NCBI GenBank assembly: GCA_024305405.1
Contig: JAKNDB010000075.1
Span: forward strand, 496,001 to 560,000
Length of the DNA: 64,000 nucleotides
Direction of reading: 5' to 3'
From: Dirofilaria immitis
Taxonomy: Eukaryota; Nematoda; Chromadorea; Rhabditida; Onchocercidae
The translations under genes were made by a program, and so were the position numbers. Numbering within the stretch: the stretch's first letter is position 1; each line of letters opens with the position of its first letter. Shown here in pieces: positions 1 through 13,885 of this stretch. The notes beneath the pieces are model-generated. The model searched no databases and was not told the origin of the DNA. It was given only the letters and a program-made list of their open reading frames with translations.

Positions 1-366
1 TAGAAATTTATTATTATCTGAAAATGAATATAATGCATGAATTTTCGTCAAACAACTAAATGACTTATATACCATTAAATAATTGATTAATAATCTCATT
101 AAATAGCATAAATAAGATGGTACTTGATTTTATGAAATTGTACCCTTAAAGAAATCAACATCTTTTCGTATTTTATTAATTTTACCATTATTATTCTCGA
201 ATATTTTGCAAATTTTTATGAGCTACTCAGACAAGAAAGTTATAAAATTTGTATATTTTAAATATTTCGACGCATTTCATAATTATACAACAAAATTGAA
301 GCAATTTTTGGAATATATTAATATTTGATAAATTAAAAAATATCCTATTTTACGATTTGATTGTAG
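1..366. other. AT-rich flank or intron upstream of the bZIP exon
   Basis: No coding exon was recognised here. The stretch ends in a splice-acceptor-like TTGTAG directly before the bZIP exon and is probably its preceding intron, so the 5' part of that gene lies before this window. Confidence 0.5.
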
Positions 367-608
367 TTTGAAGAGAAAGAATTACGACGAATTCGCAACA
401 ATGATGCAGCTCGACGATCACGTCAAGCACGTCGTATTAAGGAAACAAAAAATCGTACACGTATGGCGGCTCTTGAACATGAGAATGGTGTATTACGAGC
501 GCAAATTGATATTTTAAAAAAGAATTAGAACATGTACATCTGATTATTTTGGCAACAAATGTTCAAATATTACATAGCAAAGATTATTACAAAATCAATT
601 TTAGATAA
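367..608 (+). CDS. bZIP transcription factor, PAR/CES-2 type, last exon (frame broken)
   Basis: This is the DNA-binding and dimerisation end of a nuclear bZIP transcription factor. After a TTGTAG acceptor the frame starts FEEKELRRIRNNDAARRSR. It holds the bZIP basic signature N-x7-R (NNDAARRSR) followed by QARRIKE, which resembles PAR-domain, CES-2 and HLF-type factors more than Jun/Fos. A leucine-zipper-like region follows (MAALEHENGVLRAQIDIL). As written, the frame meets TAG at 526-528 straight after the A6 run at 516-521. Adding one A to that run continues the zipper (KKELEHVHL...) to TAA at 606-608. Either one base is missing in the assembly or this copy is mutated. The 5' exons lie upstream of the window. 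The family call is good; assignment to ces-2 or an atf-2-like gene is not settled. Confidence 0.8.
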
Positions 609-739
609 AATAATTTTAAATAACATTATGCTATTTCTATTATAATTTATAAATAATAAATTGTAATTTAATTGATCTGTTTGAATTTTTATAATTTTAA
701 ATTATTAGAAATAAATTTGAATAAATTATTCAATGAAAT

Positions 740-842
740 CATTAATTATAATATATGATGATAAACAATTAATTAAATGATTTAATCGATTATTAATCAT
801 AATATATGATGATAAACAATTAATTAAATGATTTAATCGATA
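740..842. repeat. Tandem duplication, 51-bp unit, two copies
   Basis: Two adjacent near-identical copies share AATATATGATGATAAACAAT and end in AATGATTTAATCGAT. The offset between matching words is about 51 bp. It looks like a recent simple duplication with no visible function. Confidence 0.85.
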
Positions 843-3800
843 AAAAATTCATTTCATCATCTTATCAAATATATTATTAATTTCACAATTAAAAAATTGT
901 AGCATTTGTCATAATTTGATAAATTATCATTCTGCATATTTACTTAATCTTCTATATCCCTTAAAATTTTTTTAACTTTTCTAGAGATAAAATCGAACGC
1001 TATCATTTGATTTTTAACTTTTCAAAATGATAAATATGAGAATCAATTCTGATTTTAATTTAGTTTAAAAAATATAAATATAACAGTCTGAAATATTATC
1101 TCAACCTTTTTCTATTATCATAATACAGGATAATTAAATTTTGCATTGCTGGAAATTTTTTTCATTGAGGAGTGGGAAATTAAAATAATTCTTATTACTG
1201 TTATCAATTATATTATGTCAATTTTAATTCGAATATTAGTTTTGAGTAACTATTAATCATTAAATATTTTGTATATGTATAATATGTATTACGATTAATT
1301 TTGATATAAATTGTTTTATTATCAATTTGACTTTTTATGTTTCTTCATAAAGGCTTATATCATGCGCATGAAAGTGTTAAACTTTTGAAAGTATTTCTTT
1401 TTTATTTTTTATTCATGCATTATCATTTCTTATCAGTTAATGCAAGATAAAATAGATTAAATTTCGCTAAAACATTAATTTCATTCAAATTTGAATATAT
1501 TAATCGATTCATTTTTTTCCTCTTATTATTTATGAATAAATTCATCAAATTTTTGCATCAATTTTTTTATAAACTTACAAATGATAATTTTATAATCTTT
1601 GTTTCTTTAAACTTATCATATCTTATCATATATTTTAAACAAATTAAAATATACTTATCATATATTATTTGATTATGTTGATATTAGATATTCAATTTGC
1701 TTATTTATACGAAATGAATAATTTTTGCATCGTCCGGCTATATATCTGGTTAAGTTGGAAAGTTAATAATTCGAACAGATTTTTCAATGAATGACCTTAT
1801 AACAAAGAAAGATGCAAATGACCAATAGTATTACTATTATTGCATCGGTCATCAAATGTCACAGTATTTTCATCACCGGTCATTGTTGCATAATATCATA
1901 CCAACTGCAAACACTTATATGCGCAAAGACAAAGATATAGGAATTTCTGAAAGCTATTGCATCATCTATCTTTATCCAGTCTACTACTACTACTATTCAA
2001 TGATTTCATATGGGTCAATGATATTCAAAAAAAAAAAAAAGAAATCAAAAGTTTTCATAGCATCAAAAAAGAATTGTTTAAAAAAAAAAAAAAAAAAAAC
2101 GAATTTAAAATCTAAAATATATTTGAAATGTATTAATTTTAAATTGAATTATAAAATTATATAATTTAGATAGATTAAATTTAAATAAATTAATAGGTAA
2201 ATTTTAATTATAAATAAAAATTTATTTAAATTATTCGAATACTTATATAAATGATTAAAGATGATATTATTGGATTAATTAACGCATACATATATCATAC
2301 AATTATTAATACAATGATTGTATGAAATTAGAAAAGCTTATTCAATTATTATTTTAATCATAAATAATTTCAATATATTAGAAATGATTTTAATTCTTTA
2401 ATTTTAATTATTCGTTTTATTTATTAATTTCTATCAATCTTCCAATTTACTACCAAATAATTACCATAATTTTCATTATAAATTTTTTATTCTATTATTG
2501 AGAAATTCAATTGCTAAAAATAATTTAAATACAAAAATTAAATATTTAAAAATAAATATTAAATAATTTTATCTTTTCCATTTCATTTATTTAAACAAGT
2601 AATCAAATTAGCATAATAAAATTATTATTTATATAAAAACCATATATAATTTATTGTTATCACTTGTTCATTGATCATTCATTTATCAAATTAATAAGAT
2701 ATGTAAGATTTGTTATTTCCTCTGCTTCTTCTACTGCTCTTTTGTGATTTTTCTCGATGTTAAAATTTTCTCAATGATTGATCACCTATTTGTTACTGTA
2801 TTTAAAGCTCTTTTTCGGTTAGTTATCGATAAAATGTTGAGAAGTTTTCTGCACAACTTCTTTTATTGTCTTCACAATCCTATCACCTCTTTGGAAATTA
2901 TCACTTTTATCAAATTATTGTCCTTATTATTCAATTAGGATTGTCAATTAATTGATGCAATCAATTAATTATTGATGATAAGAAATTTGAAAATCGATTA
3001 ATATGGAATGAAGAGCTAGTATCAAATGTAATAAATGATATGTCATAAAAAAATAAAAATTAGTTTATTTTCTATTTTAAAATGATAAAAAGCTTTTTTA
3101 ATCATTTTAAATTATAAAAATTTGAATACCTTGTGATAACAGTATTACTTTGTGATAATAGCATAGCATTATAGAATTGTAAAATTGATCAAATATGTAT
3201 ATATATATATTTGATCAAACGAAGAAATAAATAAATATTCCTTTTTTTTTATCTCTTTATTAAATCAACATTGCTAATTGTAAATAATAATCAAAATTGT
3301 AAAAGTAATATTTTTTATCAAAAAAAAAAAAATTCTAACGAAATATTTTGCATAAAAATATTTCAAAAGATAAGAAGAGATTTAGAAGAGAGAAATAGTT
3401 GTTGCATTATTTCAAAATTTTTTTTTTTTTTTTACATTCTTTCCCAAATCTTTTAAAAAAATTTATTTTAAAAGATTTCAACTATTAGCTATTCTTTTAT
3501 TATTCATTTAAATAAAAACGAAAAAGAAAATGGTTTTAGTATTAAATATTTGAAATATTCAATTATTTATCATTGAATATAATTTTGCTAAAAATTTTTA
3601 ATTTTTTTTTAGCAAAAATACTTTTTTCCTTTCCGTTCGATCTTTTGATAAAACTGATTAATTTATCAAACTTTTTCTTTTTTCTTTGTGATATATTGTA
3701 ATATTTGAATATTTTTTATGATAAAATGATTCATATTATTTCAAAAAAAAAAAAAACGAAGATTGCAATAATTTTTTATTATGATAATATTTCAAATATT

Positions 3801-5076
3801 CCATCATTTGATCAATTATCGGATACATTGCAATCAATGATTTTTATGATAATATTCGACCAATCATCGGATACATTAATATAAAAATTTTAGCTTTTCT
3901 CTTACGAAAATGCAATAGATTTATGATTTACAAAATTTTTTAGCTTCACAGCTTTTTGCAACTTTTAAATTTCGATGAAAAAATGGTCTATATTTTATCT
4001 AAGTTATCACCTGACCGTCAATAACAATGACGATAAAATGATAGCTCAATTTGATTTGATATATATATTCTTTTTTTTATCATAATCAGCTAAGTAGGCT
4101 TAATAAAGCATTTTTAGCTAACATGCTATCAACAAAATAATACACACACACATCTGAGGATGTAATGCAAATTAATTATTAAAATCTTATTTAACATGAA
4201 ATTTCAAAGTAAAATGATAAAATAAATAAAATATATCATTACATAATGTTATTGATAACTTAATCAATGAATATTTAAGTTAATAAAAATAAAATAAAAT
4301 AAAAATTTAATAAATCGATGCTATTATTATTATTACTTTTTGCTTAAATTTATTGAAATTAAAAAAAAAAAAAATTTAAAGAAAAAGAAAAAAGCTGAAA
4401 ATATGTAAAAATGTCAAAAAGTTTTAACATTTTAGCAATCCAAAAGGATAAATGAACTTTTATCGAATTTTTAATTGCTTTTCTAATCCATCACAAATAT
4501 TCTTCCTTGTTTAGCTTTTTCCTACATTTTATCCTTCATATTTTTAGTTTTCTTCATCTATATATTATTCAAAATTTAATTTTTAATATACATATTTGTA
4601 AAGTTATTATCAATATATGATTAAATTCTTATCATTTTATAGTGAATATTATCAGTTGGCAAAGTTATCATAACTATTAATAAAAATATCGAATAACAAA
4701 ATTTATCATAAATCAAAAAAAAAATGAAATTATTAAGCAAATTGTTTATCATTTTTATAATGTAAATAAAAAAAAACAAGTTAATCTAGTAAAAGTAAAA
4801 AGATATAAGTTTAATTACTATTAATGATAATTTAATAAATTATATGATTATCAGCTTTTTTTTTCTTTGTCTATGATAATGGATAGAATAGAAATGATAA
4901 AATTATCAAAAATAAGAAAGAAAACTGAATTGAATTAATCATCGCTAATTAATTATATGATTTGAGATTAGATTAAATATTTAAAAATTATATGATTTTA
5001 ACTTATATCTAATATTATTGCTTATTTTTTTTTGTATACTAAAATATTCTAAAATTTATGAAGAAAAAGTATTTAG

Positions 5077-5117
5077 ATTAAATTTCATCAAAATTAATAA
5101 TTTTGATGAAATTTAAT
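5077..5117. repeat. Perfect 41-nt inverted repeat (hairpin)
   Basis: Two 20-nt arms are exact reverse complements (ATTAAATTTCATCAAAATTA on the left) around a single central A. In RNA the central bases would have to open as a loop; in DNA it can form a cruciform. No gene, transposon end or target-site duplication was recognised around it. Confidence 0.9.
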
Positions 5118-5319
5118 TGTGATATTTTTGTTTTGATTAAATGATAATTTTGATATAAAAAAACTTTCTCAATGTTTTTTTCTTTCGTTTAAAAATTTTA
5201 GCAATATAATTTAGGATTGATTATTCTATTATAATAAAAAAAAAAACGAAAAGATTATCAATTCAATTTTTATCACTATTTGATAATGATTATTATTATC
5301 AATGTCTTTTTTGAAGGAT

Positions 5320-5533
5320 GTAAGTTATTTGTAATGGCTGAAAAATTGAAAACTTGGATAGAGATTTGTTGCGTAGCGAAATTTTATTATGACCAATTTT
5401 ATTTGTCGTATTATCATCGCTACACAAATTTGTTGAGGACTATTGATCGTTATTTCATTATAACGAAATTTAGTTTACGGGCCATGTTGAGAAATTTAAA
5501 TATGTTTTATCATTTCTCTAATTTGTTTTACAG
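5320..5533 (+). other. Intron-like interval with canonical splice signals
   Basis: A good donor (GGAT|GTAAGT) at 5320 and a good acceptor (TTTTACAG) ending at 5533 bound a stretch that is less AT-rich than its surroundings. It is also open in one frame, with residues such as TWIEICCVAKFYYDQF. It could be an intron of an unrecognised gene, or an exon read from 5280. No family is recognised and the flanking exons were not found. Confidence 0.2.
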
Positions 5534-6387
5534 ATCGATATGAAATTGATTTTTAGCAATTAGATAAATTTACTAATCAATAATCGATTTAATTTCATCC
5601 ATTACAATTTCTAATACGAAAACAAAATATGATAATTTTAGCTAATATGAATCAATCAATATTTTTATCAATGATTAATTTTGCAAATGTTTTATCATTA
5701 TCAACACTCAGTGATATGAAGTTATTTAAAATTCTTGCTGTTTTTGGCAATATTCTCATGGGGTAGTATGAAAATTGAAATTTAATTTGTTATTTTAATG
5801 TTTGCTATTTCAAGCATTATCAATTTATTAATAGGAATTTGTAAAATATATTTCTCGACTATCTAAAGAAACTACTTCTTACAATATAAGTTATATATTC
5901 AATATTATAATAGAAATTCTTTAGCTTTAAATAAATACATTTTTATTATTTATATTTAAAAATCATTGAAATTAATAAATAATCGAAATTATTAGAAATT
6001 GATTAATTGTTAGAAATAAAATTACTTTGAAATATTTCTAATATATTATTATTAATTTTTATTTATTTATATTTATGAGAAAAGAAAAAGAAATTAAATA
6101 AAATAATAAAATATTTAATAACTTTGAAAATATATGAAATATTCAATTTTATGATTGTTTACCGCAATCTAAGAAAATGAGTAAAAACCCTTTTTTTTCT
6201 TTTATTACTTTTTAATTAATAATAAATGCAAATTTTATTATTGTCATAAATGATTTGTCTATCATAAAATTTCTTAATTAAAATTTTTCTTAACTTCAAT
6301 TAATTATTGATAGCGATATTATAGCTGATAGACCAATCAGCAATTATTATATTCAAAACTTTTTATCTGAAATCATTTTGTATTAAA

Positions 6388-6471
6388 ATTTTCTCATTTT
6401 TACCTAAAAAATTATGATAAGTGATAGCAATTTTCTCATTTTTACCTAAAAAATTGTGATAAGTGATAGCA
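6388..6471. repeat. Tandem duplication, 42-bp unit, two copies
   Basis: The word TTTTCTCATTTTTACCTAAA followed by AATTRTGATAAGTGATAGCAA occurs twice in tandem with one substitution. A third partial GATAGCAAACTA follows. Confidence 0.85.
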
Positions 6472-6999
6472 AACTAATATGATAAATGATAGCAAACTAG
6501 TAACTATTTAGCTATTATCATATCTTAAAAAACTTTCGAAACCGAAATATCTCTTCCTTTCAGAAAAATTCCAACAACAAATTATTATATTTTAGATTTG
6601 TAGCAAACATTATTTATTCACATAAATATGAAAATTAAATCTTTTCTTTTTTGTTTGATTATTTTTTGTTATCAAAGTTCCTATCAAAATTTTTGTTTTT
6701 TTTTTAACCAAATTGATTTATCTAAGAAAGAATAAAATATTCGCTTATTTTTTCTTTTCATTTTTATTTTTTATTTTCTTTTTTAGAAAATAAAGCAACT
6801 ATTTAGTATCACAAATATAAAAATATGCAAAAATGTTAAACCATTTTAATATTATTTATCATTTAAACATATTTATTTACTTATGATAATGTGTTTATTT
6901 ATGATAATATTTTCAACATATTTATTTATTTATTCATATAATGATAATTGCAATTGCTTTACTTTCTAAAATATATGATAGTCTCATTATCGTTATTAC

Positions 7000-7318
<319 letters not shown>

Positions 7319-9369
7319 AAAATAAAAAACAGAGTTGTTCGCATCATTAAAAACGATATATTATCATTTATCAGTAAAAATTTGATCATATATTTTTATG
7401 TTCCGCTTAATTATATAAATTTAAACATTTTATATTATACATTTTATAATAATCTATAAAATTCCGAACAAAGTCTGAAGAAGTTTAATAAAATTTATTG
7501 ATAGTCGAGAGTTTAAAAACGGAAAAGATATTAATAATTGAAAATGATTAAAATTTGTTAAATTATCTATTCGGCTAATCATTATTGAGAATATTTAAAA
7601 TTTTCATAGAATATGAATTAGTATAAAAATTAAAATTCATTTTTTAATAAGAAATAACTTTATAAATTCTCGAATAAATAGAAGCATGAATAAATATTAT
7701 TATTTTAATTTAATTAAAGAATCGTTATCAAACTGTCCTTATCATTAAATTAATCACAAATTCAGTATTTTATTGGAGACGTAAACAATCTCCATGATAG
7801 TATTTCTAATGATGATACATTGAAAATTTAATCTATTAAATTTTCTAAATTATTTCAAAATTGAATTCATTATGAGTGATTTTTATCATTATATTCATAG
7901 TAACTTTATCAATCAAACTGATAAGATTAATTAATTGATTAATTAAATGTATTGCTAATTTCTTAAATTAAAGCAAAATTCTTTAATATAACCTGATAAC
8001 AACCGAACATCGTTGTTTTTCAATATTTACATTTTTCATCAATATTTTTCTCGACACTTTTTGTACTTTTACCCTTTTTTTCCTGCTCAACAAAAATTAA
8101 TTTATCAACTAACACCCATAATGTCGTATATGATAACGATGGAAAAATATTCGCTACAATTTCGCAATTGCATCATTTCTTATCATTTTTATCATTTAAT
8201 TCGTAATTTGTTTAGATTTGTAAAAATTTCATAATTTATAAAAATTTATTCACATTTTTCTATTTAATATGAAAAATGATAAAAATCTTTGTTCATTTTT
8301 ATATGTATCAATCCTTTTTTATTTTATCGATCGTTTTAAAAATTTAAATTTTTCATTTTTAAAATTACAACGTTTTCTTGCGAAAGAAAAGCAAAATAGC
8401 ATTCCATATTTTATCAATATATTGATAATACTGCATCAAAATCAATATTGATCAATACACTGTTAATTTCGTTTTTTTTTTTTTAAATTAAATTTAGTGA
8501 TAAGTTTGGTATATTTTTCTTTGTCATTATCAATTATCATTCAATTTAATTTTTACATCATACTTATGCTTAGAATCATTTCATATCAAAATGTTTTCTT
8601 CTACAAGTACATTTGTGGTAGAAAGGAAAGGATTTAAAATTTCATCTTTTAAGGAGGAATTCTTTAATTAGTTAATTTTTTGATTGTTATTTGTTTATTA
8701 TTTATTTTATTTATTTATTTGTTAAAATGAAACATAAACAATAATATTTACTGTAAATAGAAAAAAATTTTTTTTTAAATAATTAGCAATAAATAGCTTG
8801 TTTATTTTATTTTGTTTTTATTATGAAATAAATAATTCTATCTGTATTATTGAATTGCAAAAAAAAAAAAATAATGAAATTAATAGGGATAAATTGATTT
8901 TTGATCAATTTTTTTTTTTTTTAAGTAACGAACGATTCTGATTAAAAATCGCTTTTCTATCAATGAATTTGATAAACTTATTCGATTATTTTAATTCATT
9001 TGTTTTTTTTCCCAAACTTTTTATATAGCAATATTAATAATTTTATATTTTCTTGAAAATTTAATATTTCTTTCTTTTTTTTTTATTTTGTTTTTAATAT
9101 TTTAATTTAAATTTTAATTTTAAATGTTACATTTACTTTTATTTTGCTATCATTCAAAGATCTTTCAACATTTTTGCATCGAATGAAATTGAAAGATAAA
9201 AATTTTTTTGTTTTTTTTAAAAAAAAATAATCTTTGCTCTTTTCAATAAATAAATAAATATTCTTTTAATTTTTTTTTTGTTTTTACATTCTTTTTGCTA
9301 TTCGTTAAATTACAATTTATTAAAAAAAAGAATGTATCATATCGATATTTATTTACTGTGATATTTCAT
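7319..9369. other. Gene-poor AT-rich intergenic DNA
   Basis: No gene, RNA or mobile element was recognised. The stretch contains several poly-T and poly-A tracts of 8-12 bases and short chance open frames only. Confidence 0.55.
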
Positions 9370-10165
9370 TTTATTTTTCATTTTAATCAAATTTATAAAT
9401 ATTTCTTTTTTATATAATACAAAATATATTATTTATTGATCGATCGAATCAATTTTAATATATTAAATATTTCTTTTTTATATAATACAAAAATATATTA
9501 TTTATTGATCGATCGAATCAATTTTAATATATTAAATATTTCTTTTTTATATAATACAAAAATATATTATTTATTGATCGATCGAATCAATTTTAATATA
9601 TTAAATATTTCTTTTTTATATAATACAAAAATATATTATTTATTGATCGATCGAATCAATTTTAATATATTAAATATTTCTTTTTTATATAATACAAAAA
9701 TATATTATTTATTGATCGATCGAATCAGTTTTAATATATTAAATATTTCTTTTTTATATAATACAAAAATATATTATTTATTGATCGATCGAATCAATTT
9801 TAATATATTAAATATTTCTTTTTATATAATACAAAAATATATTATTTATTGATCGATCGAATCAATTTTAATATATTAAATATTTCTTTTTATATAATAC
9901 AAAAATATATTATTTATTGATCGATCGAATCAATTTTAATATATTAAATATTTCTTTTTATATAATACAAAAATATATTATTTATTGATCGATCGAATCA
10001 GTTTTAATATATTAAATATTTCTTTTTTATATAATACAAAAATATATTATTTATTGATCGATCGAATCAGTTTTAATATATTAAATGTTTCTTTTTTATA
10101 TAATACAAAAATATATTATTTATTGATCGATCGAATCAATTTTAATATGTTAAATATTTTTATTT
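9370..10165. repeat. Minisatellite, 69-bp unit, about 11 copies
   Basis: Head-to-tail copies each begin with the palindromic word GATCGATCGAATCARTTTTA and end in ATACAAAAATATATTATTTA. Unit starts lie at 9438, 9507, 9576, 9645, 9714 and 9783 (69 bp apart), then 9851, 9919 and 9987 (68 bp, one T lost from a T6 run), then 10056 and 10125. Copies differ by only a few substitutions, so the array is young. Because 69 is a multiple of three it yields an artificial frame repeating LIDRINFNILNISFLYNTKI; composition and lack of a gene context argue against a protein. Confidence 0.95.
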
Positions 10166-12328
10166 TTAAAAATAATTAAAAATAAAATAATATTTTCTTT
10201 TTTTTGTATAATTTACTCCATCAACAAATATTCACATTTAAATTTAAATCTTTTTTTTTAATTCAATTCTGAAAATACTACAAAAATGAAATTTTCGTTC
10301 TGTGCTATTAGTTAATTTTACGGGTATATGTTTATTTATAAATTTATTAATATATATTATCCGAAGAAAAATAAAGAACATCGAGATTATCTATAAATAA
10401 ATTTTCAAGATATTTAACTATTATGATCAATTTATTGATATCAATTCTTTTGTCAAAAAATAGCGATATTGATTAAAAAAATTATTAGTAAAATTGTAAT
10501 ACAAATAATTTTATTTTGGCTTTATTATTGCATTATATAAAAACTAATGATAAACATTATTATAGTAAAATCGTTTGCTGAATTTCTATAAATTGATTAA
10601 TTGATAAGAAAAATATCATAGCAATTTTTTTCAGAAACTTTTCTTCTAAAATTGCATAAATTAGCAGAAACCAAATGGCACATTTACAATTCAATTTTTT
10701 TATTGTAAAATTTCCGATTAAAAATTTGTTTATATTTGCAGAAAAATGAAAATATACCATCTATTCTATTCCTCAATCTTCACATCTGGTACAAAATGTA
10801 TTTTTCGACATGCATATATATAAAGACTTTGATAATTCTCGGAAGCAAAATCAGTCGTTCTTTTTTGGTGAAATATAAGCGAAATTTTTTCTTAATAATG
10901 ATAAGCAATATTTGATTATTAATGATAAAATTGTTAAAATAGATATCGATGAAATTATTGCAATAGAAGAAGGCATGTAAAAATGCCTTAATTCATATTT
11001 ATCATTCTTTTTTTTTCTAAAATATTAAATTATGGAATAGTTTAGTTTATTTATTTTGAAGAGAAAAATTTAATAAAATTTGATTTTATTATGCAATGAT
11101 AGCATGGAATACATAACATATGAATTTTTTAATTAATTAATTTGAATTAATTAAGATAAATTAATTAAAGATAATGATTACTATGATATAAATGATTAAA
11201 TGATAAAAGCTGCAAGAGTTAGAAATAAGTAATAAATTAAAAATTATCATAAACTATCGATTTACTATTATCGATAAATAAATTCGTTGCTGCATTCATT
11301 TGTGTGATAATAAAATTAAATTTAAAAATAATTTTTAATTTCTATAATTTTTCATAGTAATTGCATTTCATTTCCATTTGATGATAATTTGATAAATCTT
11401 TTTTTTTTGTTCCATTCTTTTAAATACATTTTTCATTTTTCTTTAACATTTTCAGTTTATTAAGAAGTTTGGTGATAAATATTTCGAAATATCAAATAAT
11501 ACGCTTAATAACATTTATACTTATCATTGTTACCATTGTTATCATTATTTATTCATTTTTTTTTGTTTAATTGTTAAACAATTTTATTTCTAAATTGATA
11601 ATTGATAATGAATTTCGCTTATTTTATTATTTCATATATTATACTTTTCTGGATAAGTGCAATGATTATTTAATCATATGAATGATTAAAAATATCAGTT
11701 TATTGAGTTGAAAAGAAAACTTTTTTAATCAACTGACTTTATCATATCATTGTCATTTTAATGATTAAACATCACATAGAAAAAAAAGAAAATTGAAAAT
11801 GAAGAAAATGTCACACTGAAAGCAAATAAAATATTTGCTTTTTTTCTCGACAAAAAAACATCATCTTGGAAATTATAGAGATGGAATATTTGGAATATTT
11901 ATTTATTTAACGAAGAATTTTGTGATAGTCAAACTTTATTGATCTTCTTTTTTCCCTTTTCATCGAACAAATTTCAAAAAAATTTTATTTTTATTTCAAA
12001 TATGCGAAATGATCATTTTATGCAATTTCGATTATTCGGCAATATTTATCATTATCATTTTATATCTTTAAATTTGCTTATTTTTAGTAATTAAAATTTG
12101 TTCGCTTTTAAATTTAATTTTAAACTTTTCAATTTCTTTTATCTTAAATTTCTATTCCAAAATATAAATTTTATCGCTTTTTTTTTATAGAATTTATAGC
12201 TAAAATTCTTATTTTTCATCTTCTTTTTAAAGATAAAAATGAAATTAATTCATTTTTATAGCATTTCTAATTTAAATGAATTTAATTTTATATAAATGAG
12301 ATAGCAAAAAAAACATAAAATAAAATAT
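10166..12328. other. Gene-poor AT-rich intergenic DNA
   Basis: No gene was recognised. Two small points: a TATA-like run (CATATATATAAAGAC) near 10811 followed by a more complex stretch, and a short stem AAGGCAT/ATGCCTT near 10971-10990. Neither is enough to call a promoter or RNA gene. Confidence 0.5.
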
Positions 12329-12515
12329 AATGCATTTTTGATTCTTTAATTTCTCGACTTTTCATTTTTGATTCTTTAACTTCTCGACTTTTCATTTTTG
12401 ATTCTTTAATTTCTCGACTTTTCATTTTTGATTCTTTAACTTCTCGACTTTTCATTTTTGATTCTTTAACTTCTCGACTTTTCATTTTTGATTCTTTAAC
12501 TTCTCGATTTTTCAT
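12329..12515. repeat. Tandem repeat, 30-bp unit, about 6 copies
   Basis: Copies contain TTCTTTAAYTTCTCGACTTT followed by TCATTTTTGA. The unit length is a multiple of three, so the minus strand reads as an artificial repeat of MKSREVKESK. It stands alone without splice context and is treated as non-coding. Confidence 0.9.
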
Positions 12516-12699
12516 TTTTTTTTATTTTTTGAAATATTTTCTAAACCTTTTGCAATATTCCATTGATTTACATTAATTTTATATTTGATTTTGCTTTCAT
12601 TTTATTTTATTTTTCTTTGTGTAATAATTATTTTTTAAATTTTTAATTTTTAATTGAAAAATAAATAATTTATATTTCAAATTATCATTTATCATTTTA

Positions 12700-12990
12700 A
12701 TCGTGATTAATATAAAAGTATATTGAATTAAGATTGATATAAAAATATATTGAATCAAGATTAGTATAAAAATATATTGAATCGCGACTAATATAAAAAT
12801 ATATTGGATTAAGATTAATATAAAAATATATTGAATCGAAACTAATGTAAAAATATATTGAATCATGATTAATATAAAAATATATTGAATCGTGTTTAAT
12901 ATAAAAATATATTGAATCGCGATTAATATAAAAGTATATTGAATTAAGATTGATATAAAAATATATTGAATCATGATTGATATAAAAATA
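12700..12990. repeat. Tandem repeat, 27-bp unit, about 10 copies
   Basis: The core ATATAAAAATATATTGAATC is separated by a variable 7-base spacer (AAGATTG, GCGACTA, ATGATTA and similar). The spacer varies while the core is almost fixed. Confidence 0.9.
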
Positions 12991-13685
12991 TAATGTTTAT
13001 GGTATATATAAATATTGTATATAACAAAATGATGATTAAACTATTAAGGAAATATAATCATATTGGAAATTAAATTAAAATAAATGATAAGTTTATAATT
13101 AAATTGAATTAAAATTATTTTATCTAATTTATTGATCAAGAAATTATCAAATAATATAAAAATCGATGAACAAAATTTGCCAAATAATTTAATGATTAAG
13201 CGATTAAGGAAAGGGGGAATGAAATTTTTAATAAAATTAGGTAATTAGTTAATCTTTTTAAAGTTATCAAAAATTAATTTTATTTTTTTTATTAAAAATT
13301 CTTATCAAATATACAATGATTAAAAATAATTAATAAAATATTTGATTAGGAATTAAACAAATTCATATATTTCTATTAATGTTTCGTTCTTTCTCGTCTT
13401 TTTTTTTTTTTTGATAACGAAATCAAATTTCAATTTTATGCAGCAAATAAATTTTAAATGAAAATTATCCCACACAGAATATATAGGAAAATTTAAATTT
13501 AAATTTTAAAAAAAAAAGCGAAAGAATTTTCTAAAATATTTTACTTTTATTATTGTTGCAAAGAATTTTTACTTTTTTTTTCTATACTGCAATTTTTAAC
13601 ATTTTTCTTTCAAAGATTTTATTTAGCAAAATGATAAGTTATTAATTTTTTCTAAAAAAAAATCATAATGCATATGAAGAATTGC

Positions 13686-13885
13686 ATTCTCGATCAAATA
13701 AACAAAATATTGGTTGGATTGATTTTTTCTCGATCAAATAAACGAAATATTGGTTGGATTGATTTTTTCTCGATCAAATAAACGAAATATTGGTTGGATT
13801 GATTTTTCTCGATCAAATAAACGAAATATTGGTTGGATTGATTTTTTCTCGATCAAATAAAAATAATATTGGTTGGATTGATTTT
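13686..13885. repeat. Tandem repeat, 40-41-bp unit, 5 copies
   Basis: Each copy contains CTCGATCAAATAAACGAAAT, then ATTGGTTGGATTGATTTTTT. The third spacer is one T shorter. The last copy is diverged (AAAATAATATTGG). Confidence 0.9.

Larger units (their letters stand above)
609..6387. other. Gene-poor AT-rich intergenic DNA
   Basis: No gene was recognised. The stretch is dominated by A/T runs, short poly-A and poly-T tracts and low-complexity words such as GATAA/TTATC. Short open frames exist, but their composition (Ile, Tyr, Phe, Asn, Lys) is what random AT-rich DNA gives. A 51-bp duplication, a perfect hairpin and an intron-like interval inside it are listed separately. Confidence 0.6.

Noticed and set aside
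5280..5543. GPCR-like fragment (LLRTIDRYFIITKF)
   Set aside because: Only a DRY-like triplet is suggestive; no transmembrane pattern or neighbouring exons, and the stretch may itself be an intron.
9436..10179. Repeat protein of 23-residue units
   Set aside because: The frame exists only because the minisatellite unit is 69 bp; it breaks where units lose one T, and there are no splice or promoter signals.
12288..12974. Minus-strand repeat proteins (MKSREVKESK and IQYIFILNT units)
   Set aside because: The tandem-repeat units are 30 and 27 bp, so frames stay open by arithmetic; no coding context.
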